Positions 63,984-64,000 of a stretch of 64,000 bases of DNA are shown piece by piece. Within the stretch, counting starts at the first letter, position 1. Each line of letters starts with the position of its first letter. A program made the translations under genes and the position numbers. Source of the stretch: Streptomyces sp. NBC_01591 (GTDB taxonomy: Bacteria; Actinomycetota; Actinomycetes; Streptomycetales; Streptomycetaceae); NCBI RefSeq assembly GCF_035918155.1, contig NZ_CP109327.1:5518001-5582000 (forward strand). The letters are read 5' to 3'. The notes under the pieces were generated by a model. That model was not told the origin of the DNA and searched no databases. It saw only the letters and a list, made by a program, of their open reading frames with translations.

Positions 63984-64000
63984 ATGGACCCGTGGCTAGC
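63984..64000 (+). CDS. Possible start of a rightward gene (partial)
   Basis: ATG 63984 opens MDPWL at the window edge, divergent from glpX, with TAATGC just before it. Only five codons are visible, so the call is very weak. Confidence 0.2.

Overview
The window looks like a Streptomyces (or very close actinomycete) chromosome. The G+C content is high, GTG starts are common, and actinomycete-only families are present: XRE/DUF5753 with DUF397, DUF1707, WhiB, OxyR-AhpCD and SpoIIE/HATPase regulators. From memory, the order oxyR/ahpCD, class A PBP, fumarases, WhiB, glpX at the right end resembles the S. coelicolor chromosome around SCO5031-SCO5047. That synteny is recalled, not computed.

Layout. 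1-4.5 kb: an OmpA-like 3' end, a DUF397/XRE regulatory pair, a degenerate RsbW-like ATPase, a small secreted protein, an ArsR-VOC fusion with its own operator, gene remnants and a TetR regulator. 4.5-9.1 kb: a leftward MFS - GH3 glycosidase - carboxylesterase operon. 9.1-18 kb: single genes (AraC/VOC, RibD-like reductase, serine beta-lactamase-like protein, an F420-type LLM oxidoreductase, DinB) and a Ser/Thr kinase fused to an MFS transporter. 18-30 kb: the most unusual region. Two large proteins share four N-terminal membrane helices followed by an internal Flp/Tad-type prepilin cleavage signal. One ends in a Tox-REase-5-like nuclease with an Imm52-like immunity gene behind it. A type A24 prepilin peptidase and a DUF192 protein lie about 8 kb from the toxin, and one 16-bp palindrome recurs in the promoter regions of all of these. 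An ADH-APC permease operon and its XRE-cupin regulator sit between, divided by a 44-bp dyad. 30-40 kb: methyltransferase, AlkZ/AlkX-like glycosylase, lipoprotein, a probable 6C small RNA, aldo-keto reductase, cis-prenyltransferase, PIN-PhoH ATPase, a secreted wall hydrolase behind a long leader, and an AI-2E-type membrane protein. 40-51 kb: peroxide defence (ahpD, ahpC, oxyR, later catalase), a PadR-ABC-FtsX operon, an SPFH protein with an overlapping ribbon-helix-helix gene, and a class A PBP. 51-64 kb: a SpoIIE-type phosphatase, DUF402, class II and class I fumarases, a secreted SGNH esterase with lectin domain, M18 aminopeptidase, a DUF1707 protein, WblI-like regulator and GlpX.

How it works together. 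The right half is mostly conserved housekeeping: envelope synthesis, peroxide defence and central carbon. The left half is more accessory, with three copies of one gene family in different states of decay. The strongest candidate for an undescribed system is the 18-30 kb set. I infer that the peptidase releases pilin-like, toxin-tipped proteins from their membrane anchors and that a common regulator reads the 16-bp palindrome. All of that needs computation or experiment. No tRNA, rRNA, CRISPR array or intact insertion sequence was seen.
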